A DNA stretch of 64,000 bases from Eubacteriaceae bacterium (GCA_910574915.1 CAJTCR010000020.1:1-64000), one strand, 5' to 3'. Shown: positions 7,865 to 17,045, counted from the first letter of the stretch. The notes: a model not told the origin generated them from the letters alone. Numbers and translations: made by a program.

Positions 7865-9433
7865 TCAGCTTCCTGCAGGAACTCCCATCTGTTTGACAAT
7901 TAACAGCTTGTCACCGCGGCTTACATGTTCGCTGGAAAGCTGGTTCATCTGCATAACGTCGGCGACAGTCGTATGATGCTCTTTGGCGATATCCCAGAGG
8001 CGGTCGCCGGATTTTACGATATACCCGGCGATGCCTGGCTGTTTTTCATATTGTTCGAGATCTACCGGCTGCTGTGCGATACCGGTAATCAAGGAACTGT
8101 CCTGCCTGCGGAAAACAATCGCGTCTAACCCGATCACGGCTTTGATATCCGCCTGGCTGTTATCGGCAAGGATCACGGTTAACTGGTCGATGCCTGCGGA
8201 GAGTTCGAACGTGTCGTCTGGATGGATGCCTTCTGCTTCGATTTGGCGGCTGAACGGAACGACGCCTTCCGCAATGCCGATCGGCATATCGTCGCTTGCC
8301 GTAATATAGAGCATACGGACTTTTAAAATACCCTCGGTTTCGATGCCGTCAGGAACAATACGGCTGTCTTCAATAAAGATCTCGCCGACGCTGGCGCATA
8401 GTTGCAGGATTTCGGCTGGCTGGTTTTCAATCTGGAGCTGGTCGGCAACCTTAAATTTGGAATCGTTTTTTACGAGAAGGCTTTGCAGGTTCACGGACTC
8501 GCGTTCCAGTACAAGCTCATCCATTAACGAATAGGCGTCTTCTAAGATTTGCAGGTTTTCCTCGCGCCATACCCGAAGGTAGAAGTCCAGCGTGCCTTCC
8601 AGCATAAGGACACGGTTTTCGCCGTCTTCATCTGCCGTGGGCGTTACTTCAAGCTGTACCTGAACAGGGACGAGCTTAAAGATCGTTTCGGGATCGCATT
8701 CGCTGCATGAAATACGCTCGTGCAGTGCGACGGTTGTTTCCATACACTGGATCTGCTTTTCATCCTCTTCGCTGCGGTATAAAATATTGACCAATAGCTC
8801 GCCGGACAGTTCGATTTCGCCCGAACGGATACGGCTGTCCAGCCCGCGAAGCTGTACGCACTGCCAGAGCAGCTTGCTGATATTGGGGCGGTTGGACGGC
8901 AGCAGGATTTCGCTGTGGATGCGGCAGATATCTTTTTTTTGCGTCAGTAATTGCAGCATTTTCTGCTGCTGGTACAGTGCCTGCACGGAGTTGTTTTCGA
9001 TGCCGGTCGGCAGCTCGATCTGCTGTTCCATCTGGTCTGCCACATGCAGCTCGATCAGCGCGCGCACGTTTAGCTTGCGTGAATTAATCATGCCTAAGGC
9101 CAGGTCATCCATGCTGCTTTGCAGGATCAACTGGTCGGTCTCCTGAACGCCTTCCATATGTATGGTCTCCGTAAACGGGACGTCTCCTTGCAGGCTGCAA
9201 ATATTGCCGGATTCCGTACATTTATATAACGCCTGGAACAGCAGCGCGCCGTTGACAACGACCTGGTCTGGCTCGACCCTTGTCTCATGGATACGGGTGC
9301 TGCCTTTGCGGTCGATCAGCTTTATCATATCCGGTTCGTAATCCGGCAGGTTAAAGTCGTTTTCGACTGTGATCTGGATGGATGCCCGTCCTCTCTCCTG
9401 GTTTGTCTGCAACAGTTTCTTTATAAAATCCAA
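7865..9433 (-). CDS. sipL: SipL-like spore morphogenesis protein (SPOCS/DUF3794 repeats plus LysM)
   Basis: 522 residues. The protein carries several copies of the SPOCS/DUF3794 beta domain (about 30-150, 170-290, 310-455), with repeated phrases such as VNGALLFQALY, LSGELLVNILY and TEGILKVRMLY. A C-terminal LysM domain (about 470-517) reads GYIVKSGDRLWDIAKEHHTT. Length and order agree with Clostridioides difficile SipL, which binds SpoIVA through LysM and is needed to localise coat around the forespore. The start codon is TTG with GGAGG 9 bp upstream. It should be made in the mother cell. A weak CATAAAAT element upstream might be a SigE -10 box, but I cannot confirm it. Confidence 0.85.
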   Translation of the reverse strand: MDFIKKLLQTNQERGRASIQITVENDFNLPDYEPDMIKLIDRKGSTRIHETRVEPDQVVVNGALLFQALYKCTESGNICSLQGDVPFTETIHMEGVQETDQLILQSSMDDLALGMINSRKLNVRALIELHVADQMEQQIELPTGIENNSVQALYQQQKMLQLLTQKKDICRIHSEILLPSNRPNISKLLWQCVQLRGLDSRIRSGEIELSGELLVNILYRSEEDEKQIQCMETTVALHERISCSECDPETIFKLVPVQVQLEVTPTADEDGENRVLMLEGTLDFYLRVWREENLQILEDAYSLMDELVLERESVNLQSLLVKNDSKFKVADQLQIENQPAEILQLCASVGEIFIEDSRIVPDGIETEGILKVRMLYITASDDMPIGIAEGVVPFSRQIEAEGIHPDDTFELSAGIDQLTVILADNSQADIKAVIGLDAIVFRRQDSSLITGIAQQPVDLEQYEKQPGIAGYIVKSGDRLWDIAKEHHTTVADVMQMNQLSSEHVSRGDKLLIVKQMGVPAGS

Positions 9434-9501
9434 TGAAAAAATCCTCCGATACTGAACGTTTTTTATATCCTATTCAGTACAGGGGGATTTTATGAATTTG
9501 A

Positions 9502-9744
9502 TTAACATAATTTCATTCGTATATCACGTGTAATAATATCTGAATAGCTGAAAGACAGAAGCTGCGGAGGATTTTTTTCATCCTTGTCGTCGACTAGAAC
9601 GGTAAATACACTCGGGTAAGCTCCCTGTATTACGCCGCTTTGAATGTCTACTTTATTCCTGCCTCTATCAAGTTGAATCATTACTTTGCTTCCACATTGC
9701 TGATGCACCGAAGCACGTACTTTATCAATATCTGTCCGCTGCAT
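9502..9744 (-). CDS. veg: Veg family protein
   Basis: 80 residues, the usual length of the VEG family (PF06257). The pattern is typical: VRASVHQQCGSKVMIQLDRGRNKV, then SGVIQGAYPSVFTVLVD and SFSYSDIITRDIRM. In Bacillus subtilis Veg is small, abundant and cytoplasmic and affects biofilm matrix genes and spore outgrowth. Its mechanism is not settled. It is driven by a near-consensus promoter, as in Bacillus. The SipL-like gene lies 68 bp downstream with no clear terminator between, so read-through is possible. Confidence 0.93.
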   Translation of the reverse strand: MQRTDIDKVRASVHQQCGSKVMIQLDRGRNKVDIQSGVIQGAYPSVFTVLVDDKDEKNPPQLLSFSYSDIITRDIRMKLC

Positions 9745-9788
9745 ATCTTCTCGTCCTCCTCTTATAGCATTTCCAAAACACTAGATAT

Positions 9789-9817
9789 AGTATAGCACTC
9801 TGCCTGGCAAAAGTCAA
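9789..9817 (-). promoter_or_regulatory. veg promoter
   Basis: Minus strand TTGACT (9812-9817), 17-bp spacer, TATACT (9789-9794), 44 bp before the veg start. This agrees with the strong vegetative promoter known for veg in Bacillus. Confidence 0.8.
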
Positions 9818-9826
9818 TGTCTTTCC

Positions 9827-10273
9827 CTATTCGAATACTATATTTTGTTTGTACTTTTTCGTTTTGACCACTATATATGGATAACTGGGCTTTTTTTGCG
9901 GGTTTGAACCGTTTTCCGGGCCGAGCAGTTCCGTATCAAAATATAGTGCGTTTTCCGTCAGATACAGGTCATGCACCACGATGCTGTAGCCTCCGGTTTC
10001 CTGTTCTCCATAGCCGTGGACAAGGTACAGGTCGCCGTCTGTTTCAAACGATATTTTAAATTCTGCTTCTTTTTTCTGATCGATCGTTTCCGCCAGTTTT
10101 TCCGGGATATCCCGGTCATTGAGAATCGTGAAATCGACATCCTTTATTTTTTTTCGCTCCTGCTTCATCGGCGCACAGCCGGACAAAAGAGCCAGCGCAA
10201 GTGCGGCTGTGACGACGGCAAGCAGGACAAAACAGGCAGAATGTCTGGTTTTGACGCGTGGAGTGATATTCAT
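9827..10273 (-). CDS. PrcB C-terminal-like lipoprotein
   Basis: 148 residues. The N-terminal lipoprotein signal has the modified Cys at about 33 (ALLSGC). The C-terminal half matches the PrcB_C fold (PF14343): GGYSIVVHDLYLTENALYFDTELLGP, then SYPYIVVKTKKYKQNIVF. PrcB in Treponema denticola is a lipoprotein partner of the dentilisin protease. In Clostridia stand-alone copies like this one are widespread and without known partners. It is transcribed towards veg but ends 10 bp before the veg promoter, so the two are separate units. Confidence 0.8.
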   Translation of the reverse strand: MNITPRVKTRHSACFVLLAVVTAALALALLSGCAPMKQERKKIKDVDFTILNDRDIPEKLAETIDQKKEAEFKISFETDGDLYLVHGYGEQETGGYSIVVHDLYLTENALYFDTELLGPENGSNPQKKPSYPYIVVKTKKYKQNIVFE

Positions 10274-10349
10274 GTTTTTGACTGCCGCAGTTTTCTTATT
10301 TCTAGTTTATGTGCGGGACTTATCCACTATACGAATTATGAAAAAGATA

Positions 10350-10378
10350 TTGCAAGTATGGAAAATATTGCATATAAT
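10350..10378 (+). promoter_or_regulatory. Promoter of the PlsC-like gene
   Basis: TTGCAA (10350-10355), 17-bp spacer, TATAAT (10373-10378), 46 bp upstream of the start codon. Confidence 0.7.
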
Positions 10379-10423
10379 GAGAGCGTGAAAAAATGCTAAG
10401 CAGCAGCGAATAGGGGGAAGGCG

Positions 10424-11167
10424 ATGATTCGTACCATTTTGATCCTTGTTTTTTTGGTTCTGTTTTTTCTGATTGGTATTTTGATCTGGGGGGTGACCTG
10501 GATCATCGGACGATTTGATCCTTATAAACAGGACTTGATCTGCCTGCGTGCCGTTCAGTTTGCATTTCGCGTCGTACTGCTGATCTCAGGCGTAACCGTA
10601 GACGTCTATGGGGAAGAGCATGTGCCAAAAGACGAGGCAGTATTGTATATCGGCAACCACAGGGGGCTTTATGACACAGTTATCACATATGCCAGATGTC
10701 CGCGGCTGACCGGGTATGTGGCAAAAGACAGTATGCGAAAGATCCCGTTTCTGCGGATCTGGATGAAACGGCTGCACTGTCTGTTTTTAGACCGTACCGA
10801 CATTAAAGCGGGAATGAAGACGATACTCATCGGAATTGACCAGATGAAAAACGGCATTTCCATGTGTATCTTCCCCGAAGGAACCAGAAGCCTTTCGGAG
10901 CGTGAGACGCAGATGCTTCCGTTTAAGGAGGGGAGCTTTAAAATGGCGGAAAAAACAGGCTGTGCCATTATCCCGATGGCGATGGTGCATACTGCGGATA
11001 TTTTTGAAAAGCATGTGCCATTTGTAAAACGTACCCGTGTAACCTTGACATACGGGGAGCCGATTTATGTAAAACAGCTTGACAAAGAGCAGCGAAAGCA
11101 TCTTGGCAGCTATGTGCAGGATGTGATACGCGGGATGCTGGAGGAACAATTAAAAGAAGAACTGTAA
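10424..11167 (+). CDS. plsC: 1-acyl-sn-glycerol-3-phosphate acyltransferase (PlsC family)
   Basis: 247 residues. An N-terminal membrane helix (about 3-27) precedes the acyltransferase domain. Block I NHRGLYDT (H-x4-D, about 77-84) holds the catalytic His/Asp. Block III FPEGTRS (about 150-156) binds the phosphate of the glycerol substrate. It transfers an acyl chain to lysophosphatidic acid at the inner face of the membrane in phospholipid synthesis. GGGGAAGG lies upstream of the ATG. It is monocistronic: own promoter, terminator shared with the convergent murF. Confidence 0.88.
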   Translation: MIRTILILVFLVLFFLIGILIWGVTWIIGRFDPYKQDLICLRAVQFAFRVVLLISGVTVDVYGEEHVPKDEAVLYIGNHRGLYDTVITYARCPRLTGYVAKDSMRKIPFLRIWMKRLHCLFLDRTDIKAGMKTILIGIDQMKNGISMCIFPEGTRSLSERETQMLPFKEGSFKMAEKTGCAIIPMAMVHTADIFEKHVPFVKRTRVTLTYGEPIYVKQLDKEQRKHLGSYVQDVIRGMLEEQLKEEL

Positions 11168-11177
11168 AGACAAAAAG

Positions 11178-11224
11178 ATGCCGGCGCATCAAGCAGTGCT
11201 GCTTTGCGCGCCGGTTCTTTTTAT
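11178..11224. terminator. Bidirectional terminator between plsC and murF
   Basis: CCGGCGCA and AAGCAG pair with CTGCTT and TGCGCGCCGG around a short loop, followed by TTCTTTTTAT on the plus strand. The convergent genes share it. Confidence 0.75.
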
Positions 11225-11237
11225 ACACGGATAAGCG

Positions 11238-12611
11238 CTACATTGTAATAATGGCTTCTACCACGTCCGCATATTCCATAAAATGAGAAGCCTTGACAAG
11301 TACAGAGTCGCCTTCCTGTAAAAATGGAAGCAGTTCTTTTACCATATCGTCCCGTTTGTCATATTCATAGACGGTGCAGCCTGAATTGTGTTCCCGTACT
11401 GCACGTGCGGTCTCATGGGAAAGCGTTCCGGCACAAAATAAAATATCGATGCCTTTTTCGGCAAGATGCCTGCCGACTTCATAATGCAGGCTGCGTTCGT
11501 CCTGCCCAAGATCGCCCATATCGCCCAGCACGGCAATCGTGCGCCCAAGCGCTGTCGCAAGTACGTCGATCGAAGCCTTCATAGAGAGCGGATTGGCATT
11601 GTAGCAGTCGTCAATCACGGTCATATTTCTCGTTTCGATCAGGTTGGTGCGGCCGTCGATCGTTCTTGCGTTTTCAATCCCGTCTTTGATTTCCTCATTG
11701 GTAAGCCCAAGCTGCCTGCCTACAGCGGCTGCCGCCAGCGCGTTGTATACGTTGTGCTCGCCTGGGATGGGAATGCGCACACGGATTGCCTCGTCTGCAA
11801 GATGGATCGTCAGGCGGATGCCCCGAAGCCCCAGATTTTCGATATCGGAGGCATAAGCTTGTTTATGGCGGGAGGCGCCGATTCCGTAAAATACAGGTGG
11901 CTTTCCGTTTACCTGCGTGAGTGTGCACAGCAGGTCGTCGTCTCCGTTTAATATAACACAGGCGTCGCCGCGGAGGTGGTCAAACATTTCTGTTTTTGCC
12001 TTTAAAATGCCGTCTCTGGAACCAAGCGTTTTTAAATGGGACATGCCGATATTGGTCAGTACGGCAATATCTGGCTGCGCTACGGCAGCGAGACGGTGCA
12101 TTTCACCAAAGTCAGAGATGCCCATTTCCAGTACGGCTGCCTGATGGGTTTCCTCCAGCTTAAAGATCGTAAGAGGAAGCCCGATTTCATTATTGAAGTT
12201 GCCTTTGGTCTTATGTACCTGGTATTTTCTGGACAGCACAGAGGCAATCATCTCTTTTGTACTCGTCTTGCCTACGCTTCCGCTGATGCCTACGACTTTT
12301 ACGTCCAGGCGGCTTAAGTAAAAAGCGGCGAGGTCTTTTAACGCCTGTCTCGTAGAGTCTACCAGAATATAAGGCTTGGAAATCGTTAACGGCTGCTCGG
12401 TAACGACGGCAAGCGCTCCGTCCGCAAATACCTGTTCGATGTAGCGATGCCCGTCAGTCCGTTCTCCTTTGATCGCTACAAATACATAATCATCCTGTAC
12501 CATACGGCTGTCAATTACGATGCCCCTTGCGTTTAGAAACTGCATGGTATTGGCGCCGCATAACTGTCCGCGGCAGGCTTTTGCCATAGCGTCTAACGTC
12601 ATATCTTTCAT
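11238..12611 (-). CDS. murF: UDP-N-acetylmuramoyl-tripeptide--D-alanyl-D-alanine ligase
   Basis: 457 residues, the usual MurF length. It adds D-Ala-D-Ala to UDP-MurNAc-tripeptide, the last cytoplasmic step of the peptidoglycan precursor. The N-terminal domain is followed by the Mur ligase core with P-loop GSVGKTSTKE (111-120), KGNFNNEIGLPLT, EMGISDFGEM and the C-terminal DDCYNANP block with VLGDMGDLG. Its ATG overlaps the ddl stop by 4 bp, so the enzyme making the dipeptide and the enzyme using it are translationally coupled. Confidence 0.96.
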   Translation of the reverse strand: MKDMTLDAMAKACRGQLCGANTMQFLNARGIVIDSRMVQDDYVFVAIKGERTDGHRYIEQVFADGALAVVTEQPLTISKPYILVDSTRQALKDLAAFYLSRLDVKVVGISGSVGKTSTKEMIASVLSRKYQVHKTKGNFNNEIGLPLTIFKLEETHQAAVLEMGISDFGEMHRLAAVAQPDIAVLTNIGMSHLKTLGSRDGILKAKTEMFDHLRGDACVILNGDDDLLCTLTQVNGKPPVFYGIGASRHKQAYASDIENLGLRGIRLTIHLADEAIRVRIPIPGEHNVYNALAAAAVGRQLGLTNEEIKDGIENARTIDGRTNLIETRNMTVIDDCYNANPLSMKASIDVLATALGRTIAVLGDMGDLGQDERSLHYEVGRHLAEKGIDILFCAGTLSHETARAVREHNSGCTVYEYDKRDDMVKELLPFLQEGDSVLVKASHFMEYADVVEAIITM

Positions 12612-13693
12612 TTCCGTCCACCTCTTATCTCTGGATTTTCAGCCGGATCGCCGTTTAACGAAATCTGTATCAGATGTTCGCACAAATCGTCAAAGCCTAC
12701 GCCGACGGCATGTGCTTCCTGCGGCAGCAGGCTGGTAGGTGTCATGCCAGGCAGGGTATTGACTTCCAGGCAGTAGATCTGGCTGTTTGCATCCAGCATA
12801 AAATCAACGCGCGCGTACGTGCCGATGCCAAGCGCACGGATTGCGGACAGCGCATAATCCTGGATCTGTGCGGCGATATCGCCTGGAAGGTCGGCAGGGC
12901 ATGTTTCTATGGTACTGCCTGCTTTGTATTTGTTTTTATAGTCATAAAACCCTTCCAGCGGAGCGATCTCGATGACAGGGAGTGCCTTGGAATCTATGAC
13001 TGCTACGGAAAATTCACGTCCCTGGATGTAGGCTTCTAAAAGCACCTCGTCTTCGCACCGGAACGCTTCGTCCAATGCCGCGTCGTATTCTGCTGGCGTA
13101 TGGATGACGGAAATGCCGACACTGGAACCTCCGTGGCAGGGCTTTATAATACATGGCAGCGGCAGCCCTGTCCTGACAAAATCGTCGATGCGCGCAGCGC
13201 GCTTCATGGAGATGCCGTAAGGCGTCGGGATACCTGCCGCGGCAAAAAACTGCTTGCTGAGTTTTTTATCCATAGCGATCGCGCTGCTTAAATAATTGCT
13301 GCCCGTATAGCGGATGCCGAACAGGTCAAACGCTGCCTGTATCCGTCCGTCTTCGCCGTTTTCTCCATGCAGCGCCAAAAATACAATATCCGCAAAGCGG
13401 CAAAGCTCTATGACATTCGGCCCGAAAAAACAATTCGATTTGTCTTCCCGCATTGCTTTTACCTGCGCAAGGTCTGCTGCTTTTTCCGGGACGCTGTTTA
13501 CCTCGATCTCGGAGCCTGCCGCGGTTTCAAAAAGCGTTGTAACATCGTCTCCGGCTTTGCCGCAGCCTAAAAATACGTCCAGCAAAATTACCTGATGGCA
13601 TTTGCGCCGCAGCGCCTTGCTTACCATGCTGCCGGTTGAAAGGGATACGTCCCGCTCTGTACTTAAACCGCCAGCTAATACGACAATTTTCAT
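12608..13693 (-). CDS. ddl: D-alanine--D-alanine ligase
   Basis: 361 residues. It joins two D-Ala with ATP. Visible signatures are AGGLSTERDVSLSTG (N-terminal), LHGENGEDG (108-116), the nucleotide loop KPCHGGSSVGIS (174-185), YARVDFM (about 283-289) and EVNTLPGMTPTS (C-terminal metal/ATP site). The omega-loop segment FYDYKNKY (239-246) keeps the Tyr found in true D-Ala-D-Ala ligases, so a D-Ala-D-Lac product (vancomycin resistance) is not suggested. It is the first gene of the ddl-murF operon, with AAAGGAAA upstream of the ATG. Confidence 0.95.
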   Translation of the reverse strand: MKIVVLAGGLSTERDVSLSTGSMVSKALRRKCHQVILLDVFLGCGKAGDDVTTLFETAAGSEIEVNSVPEKAADLAQVKAMREDKSNCFFGPNVIELCRFADIVFLALHGENGEDGRIQAAFDLFGIRYTGSNYLSSAIAMDKKLSKQFFAAAGIPTPYGISMKRAARIDDFVRTGLPLPCIIKPCHGGSSVGISVIHTPAEYDAALDEAFRCEDEVLLEAYIQGREFSVAVIDSKALPVIEIAPLEGFYDYKNKYKAGSTIETCPADLPGDIAAQIQDYALSAIRALGIGTYARVDFMLDANSQIYCLEVNTLPGMTPTSLLPQEAHAVGVGFDDLCEHLIQISLNGDPAENPEIRGGRK

Positions 13694-13815
13694 ATTCGTT
13701 TCCTTTCTTCAATCGTAGATTCTGTTTGTATTATAGTAAACCATTTATCCTGCCATGACAATAAAGAATCGAAAATAATTATTTTGTAAATTCAGCCAGC
13801 AGGTATTTGGGATAC

Positions 13816-13852
13816 AAAAAAGCAGCTACGTACATGCGCCGCGCTGCTTTTT
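13816..13852. terminator. Hairpin terminator between ddl and the TPR-like gene
   Basis: AAAAAGCAGC pairs with GCTGCTTTTT around a GC-rich loop. The gene at 13905-14321 reads towards it on the minus strand. Confidence 0.75.
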
Positions 13853-13904
13853 GCCGAAGTGCCATTTCATCCTATGTATGATTATTCAAATATGCTGATA
13901 TCCA

Positions 13905-14321
13905 TTATAAATCCTGCTTTTCAAAATATAATATAAAATTCTGTTCTGTCAGATTATTAAGGGGCAGGCAGAGAGGTTCTTTCTGCCCTGATTTTATCCA
14001 AAGGATGAATAACTGCGTAATCAGCTCCGGCATTGCATAAGTGCAGCCGGAACCGAAACAGCCTTTCAGCCCCTTCGTTAAGACGTTGTATGCTTCTTTG
14101 TCATCACCTGCCTGGCGGAGCATATTGCCCATATTGCAGCTTATGACAGGCAGAAGGCGGCTGCTGGATGCCGCATGGTACTCAAGCTTTTGGTATAAGT
14201 TGTCCCAGATTTGGTAGGACAGGTCTTTCAGCCCTAATGCAAAGTATTCGGCAGCTACATCGTTTAGTGTCCTGATATTTGGCTCATTATCTGCGGGTAT
14301 CAATAAATTGTGTTGTAACAT
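13905..14321 (-). CDS. TPR-like helical protein, unknown function
   Basis: 138 residues from MLQHNLLIP. This start has AAAGGGG 6 bp upstream and is preferred to a longer in-frame start 27 bp earlier. The sequence is all-helical, with tetratricopeptide-like spacing (DVAAEYFALGLKDLSYQIWDNL; NMGNMLRQAGDDKEAYNVLTKGL). It resembles the C-terminal TPR part of clostridial XRE/PlcR-type regulators, but the DNA-binding half is absent. It may be a free-standing peptide- or protein-binding module or a remnant of such a regulator. It stands alone between ddl and hpf. Confidence 0.6.
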   Translation of the reverse strand: MLQHNLLIPADNEPNIRTLNDVAAEYFALGLKDLSYQIWDNLYQKLEYHAASSSRLLPVISCNMGNMLRQAGDDKEAYNVLTKGLKGCFGSGCTYAMPELITQLFILWIKSGQKEPLCLPLNNLTEQNFILYFEKQDL

Positions 14322-14455
14322 GGTTCCCCTTTCTCGGCACATCATCAATATTTTAGTACATTTGTCATTTTACCAATCTGTCAATCTGGCAGCTTTTATG
14401 ACGGAATGTACAGCAAGTGCGGGATACATAAGAGAACTCATACAACAGGTGCCGC

Positions 14456-14986
14456 TTAATTTTCTGCTTCGATCAGGCCGTAATTGCCGTCTTTTCTTTT
14501 GTAAACCACATTTACTTCATCCGTCTCAGCGTTGCGGAATACAAAGAAGGTATGTCCAAGCAGTTCCATCTGTACACAGGCATCTTCTGGAAACATTGGT
14601 TTCATTCCAAATTTTTTGGAACGGATAATTTTGACTTCTTCTTCTGCTGGCGACTCGGAATCGATAAATTCCTGCTTGAAGCTTCCTGCGCTTTGCTGCT
14701 GGCTTACAAGCTTTTGACGGTATTTTTTAAGCTGTGCTTCGATTACTTCTTCTACCAGGTCAATGGTTACATACATATCGTCGCTTTCCTGCTCGGCGCG
14801 GATAATATGCCCTTTTACCGGTATCGTTACTTCCATTTTCTGATGGCGTTTTTTGGTAACGCTGAGTGTCACATTCACGATTGTGTCAGGTGTAAAATAT
14901 TTCTCCAGCCGGGATAGTTTTTCCTCCACTGCAGAGCGCAGACCCTCTGTGATGTCAAGATTTTTGCCGCTGATTGTTGTGCGCAT
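14456..14986 (-). CDS. hpf: Long-form ribosome hibernation promoting factor
   Basis: 176 residues, so the long HPF form. The N-terminal S30AE domain (about 1-100, starting MRTTISGKNLDITEGLRSAVEEKL) binds the 30S decoding region. A linker leads to the C-terminal dimerisation domain (about 118-176), with KIIRSKKFGMKPMFPEDACVQMELLGHTFFVFRN and the closing YGLIE. Long HPF alone pairs 70S ribosomes into inactive 100S dimers in stationary phase. GGAGGGG lies upstream of the ATG. It is monocistronic. Confidence 0.95.
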   Translation of the reverse strand: MRTTISGKNLDITEGLRSAVEEKLSRLEKYFTPDTIVNVTLSVTKKRHQKMEVTIPVKGHIIRAEQESDDMYVTIDLVEEVIEAQLKKYRQKLVSQQQSAGSFKQEFIDSESPAEEEVKIIRSKKFGMKPMFPEDACVQMELLGHTFFVFRNAETDEVNVVYKRKDGNYGLIEAEN

Positions 14987-15177
14987 ATAATCACCCCTCC
15001 ATTCTTTTACTAAAAGTTACGAATAACTTTGTAATGATTGTAGCACAAATTGAATGAATTTCCTAGCGAAATATGTGAAAAATTGTGAAAAAGTTACAGT
15101 GAGGGGATTGCACAATCAGAATGCAGTATAGTAGAATGTGATTTATAGTTAGGAGTATGAGAGGGGGCGTGGAGGTT

Positions 15178-15906
15178 ATGAAAACGGCGTTTCTATCCGG
15201 CGCTTCACATGGGATCGGAAAAGCAATCGCAAAAAAGCTTGCGTCGCAGGGATACAATCTGGCATTAAACTGCAAAAACAGCAAGGATGATCTGGAAAAC
15301 CTGAGCAAAGAGCTGCAAAAAACATATGGAGTGACGGTACTGCCGCTTGTCGGCGATGTCGCGGACTATACAGATGTCAGCCGGATGTTTGCACAAGTGC
15401 AGGCATGTTTGGGTGACATAAATATATTAATCAACAATGCGGGGATTTCGCAGATCGGATTACTGACGGAATTGTCCGTGCAGGACTGGCATACCATAAT
15501 CGATACAAACCTTTCCTCCGTCTTTTACTGCTGCAAGCTGGCGGTTCCTGGCATGGTTTCAAGGAAATCGGGCAAGATCTTAAATATCTCTTCTGTCTGG
15601 GGCGAGGTTGGCGCATCCTGCGAAGCGGCGTATTCTGCGTCAAAAGGAGGGGTAAATGCCCTTACAAAAGCACTGGCAAAAGAGCTTGCACCAAGTGGGA
15701 TACAGGTCAACGCCATTGCGTGCGGCTGTATCGATACGAGGATGAACGCCTGCTTTAGTCCGCAGGAGAGAGCACAACTGGAACAGGAGATACCAGCAGG
15801 CAGATACGGTACGCCTGAGGAGACAGCGGAGCTTGCATGGATGCTGTTATCAGGCAATGATTACCTTACGGGGCAGATTATACGTTTCGATGGGGGATGG
15901 ATCTGA
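15178..15906 (+). CDS. SDR oxidoreductase, FabG-like 3-oxoacyl-ACP reductase
   Basis: 242 residues from MKTAFLSGASHGIG. In-frame ATG 15157 and GTG 15169 are alternatives, and the short start is preferred because it gives the normal SDR N-terminus. A Rossmann fold with GASHGIG (about 8-14) binds NAD(P)H. NNAG (about 87-90) and the catalytic Ser (SSVWGE), Tyr and Lys (YSASKGG) are all present. The C-terminus ITG...RFDGGWI type (LTGQIIRFDGGWI) is typical of FabG. It lies outside a fatty acid synthesis cluster, so it may act on another hydroxy/keto substrate. Confidence 0.85.
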   Translation: MKTAFLSGASHGIGKAIAKKLASQGYNLALNCKNSKDDLENLSKELQKTYGVTVLPLVGDVADYTDVSRMFAQVQACLGDINILINNAGISQIGLLTELSVQDWHTIIDTNLSSVFYCCKLAVPGMVSRKSGKILNISSVWGEVGASCEAAYSASKGGVNALTKALAKELAPSGIQVNAIACGCIDTRMNACFSPQERAQLEQEIPAGRYGTPEETAELAWMLLSGNDYLTGQIIRFDGGWI

Positions 15907-15984
15907 TGTTTTGACTTTGGAAAGTATGTAGGGCAGATAAGGCAAAATTATAAATAAGTATATCATGCCCTGCGGGTACAAACT

Positions 15985-16612
15985 ATGAAGCACATCTCAC
16001 AAAAAGCATTTTTCAAACGTAAATATGTTCATCCTCGTATGAGGCACGATGGTATCGACTGGTATCTTACGGTTGGGATTGCATAGGAAGGTTTTGCTGC
16101 TTTATCATCAAAGGAAGGGATTGGGATAGACTTAGGAATGAAAGATTTTGCAGTATGTTCGGATGGAATTAAATATCGGAATATAAATAAAACGCAAAAG
16201 GTCAGGAAGTTAGAGGAAAGGAAACGTAGGTTGCAGCGTTCCATATCAAGAAGATATGAGAAAAATAAGAAAGGAGAATGTTACTGTAAAACGAGCAACA
16301 TTATACAAAAGGAAAAGCTTTTATTAAAGATAAATCATAGACTAACTAACTAGAAGACAGATGAAATACAAATGCGAATGGAATCATATACAAGTAATAA
16401 TTGCAGACAGGTTTTTTCCGAGTTCTAAATTATGTAGTTGTTGTGGAAATATCAAAAAAGATTTGAAATTGTCATGCCGTATTTACGTGTGTGAATGTGG
16501 GAATGCAATGGTACTGATTCGTTAGTCAGGAATTTACGCCTATGGAGTGTACAAGAATTACAAATCAAAAGCATATACGATGAAGTAGGAATGGAACATA
16601 AAAGTTTATAGC
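15985..16612 (+). pseudogene. tnpB: Degenerate TnpB (IS200/IS605-type accessory nuclease)
   Basis: Fragments of TnpB can be read in order. WYLTVGIA is followed by a TAG stop at about 16083. The same frame then resumes with IGIDLGMKDFAVCSDG (RuvC-I region with the catalytic Asp) and the basic helix KVRKLEERKRRLQRSISRRYEKN. A deletion and a stop follow at RLTN, then KYKCEWNHIQV and the zinc ribbon CSCCGNIKK...CECGN. The region between (bridge and RuvC-II) and the final RuvC-III stretch are lost or unreadable. No tnpA is present. This is a dead copy of an RNA-guided nuclease gene. Confidence 0.85.
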
Positions 16613-16646
16613 TTTTTATAAGTTTTCAGTAACGGAAAGTGATAAA

Positions 16647-17012
16647 ATGACAATGGCAGAAAGAATTCGATCTCTTGTAAAAAGACATCCGAAAAGCCGT
16701 CAGCAGATCGCCAATGATTTGTTTATTACTTCGGAATGCCTTGGAAACTATATTAACGGCAGGCGCTCGCCGGATGTACATATGGTACGGAATATGGCAG
16801 ACTATTTTCAGGTGTCTGCGGATTATATTATCTGTGCGGCGGCAAATGCGGAAAAAAATGCTGCATTGCCTACGATCGAACAGGAAAAAAACCTGCTCAG
16901 CCTGTTTCGGACAATGACGCCGCCGCAGAGGGAGGTTTTTTTGCACAGTGGTTATGGGATTACAAATTATGAGGAGTGCTGTCGGCCGGTCTTAAAGAAG
17001 GAGAATCGATAG
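16647..17012 (+). CDS. XRE-family helix-turn-helix regulator
   Basis: 121 residues. The N-terminal HTH_3 domain (about 5-62) reads ERIRSLVKRHPKSRQQIANDL, ITSECLGNYINGRRSPDVHMVRNMADYFQVSADYII, typical of phage-repressor-like regulators. The C-terminal 55 residues have no known domain. GGAAAG lies about 8 bp before the ATG. It sits directly behind the dead tnpB and has its own terminator. Target unknown. Confidence 0.85.
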   Translation: MTMAERIRSLVKRHPKSRQQIANDLFITSECLGNYINGRRSPDVHMVRNMADYFQVSADYIICAAANAEKNAALPTIEQEKNLLSLFRTMTPPQREVFLHSGYGITNYEECCRPVLKKENR

Positions 17013-17045
17013 AGATATAGGGGAAAATTAAATAAATAAGAAGAA

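Noticed and set aside
12608-13693. Van-type D-Ala-D-Lac ligase (vancomycin resistance)
   Set aside because: The omega loop keeps the Tyr of true D-Ala-D-Ala ligases, and no vanH/vanX-like genes are adjacent.
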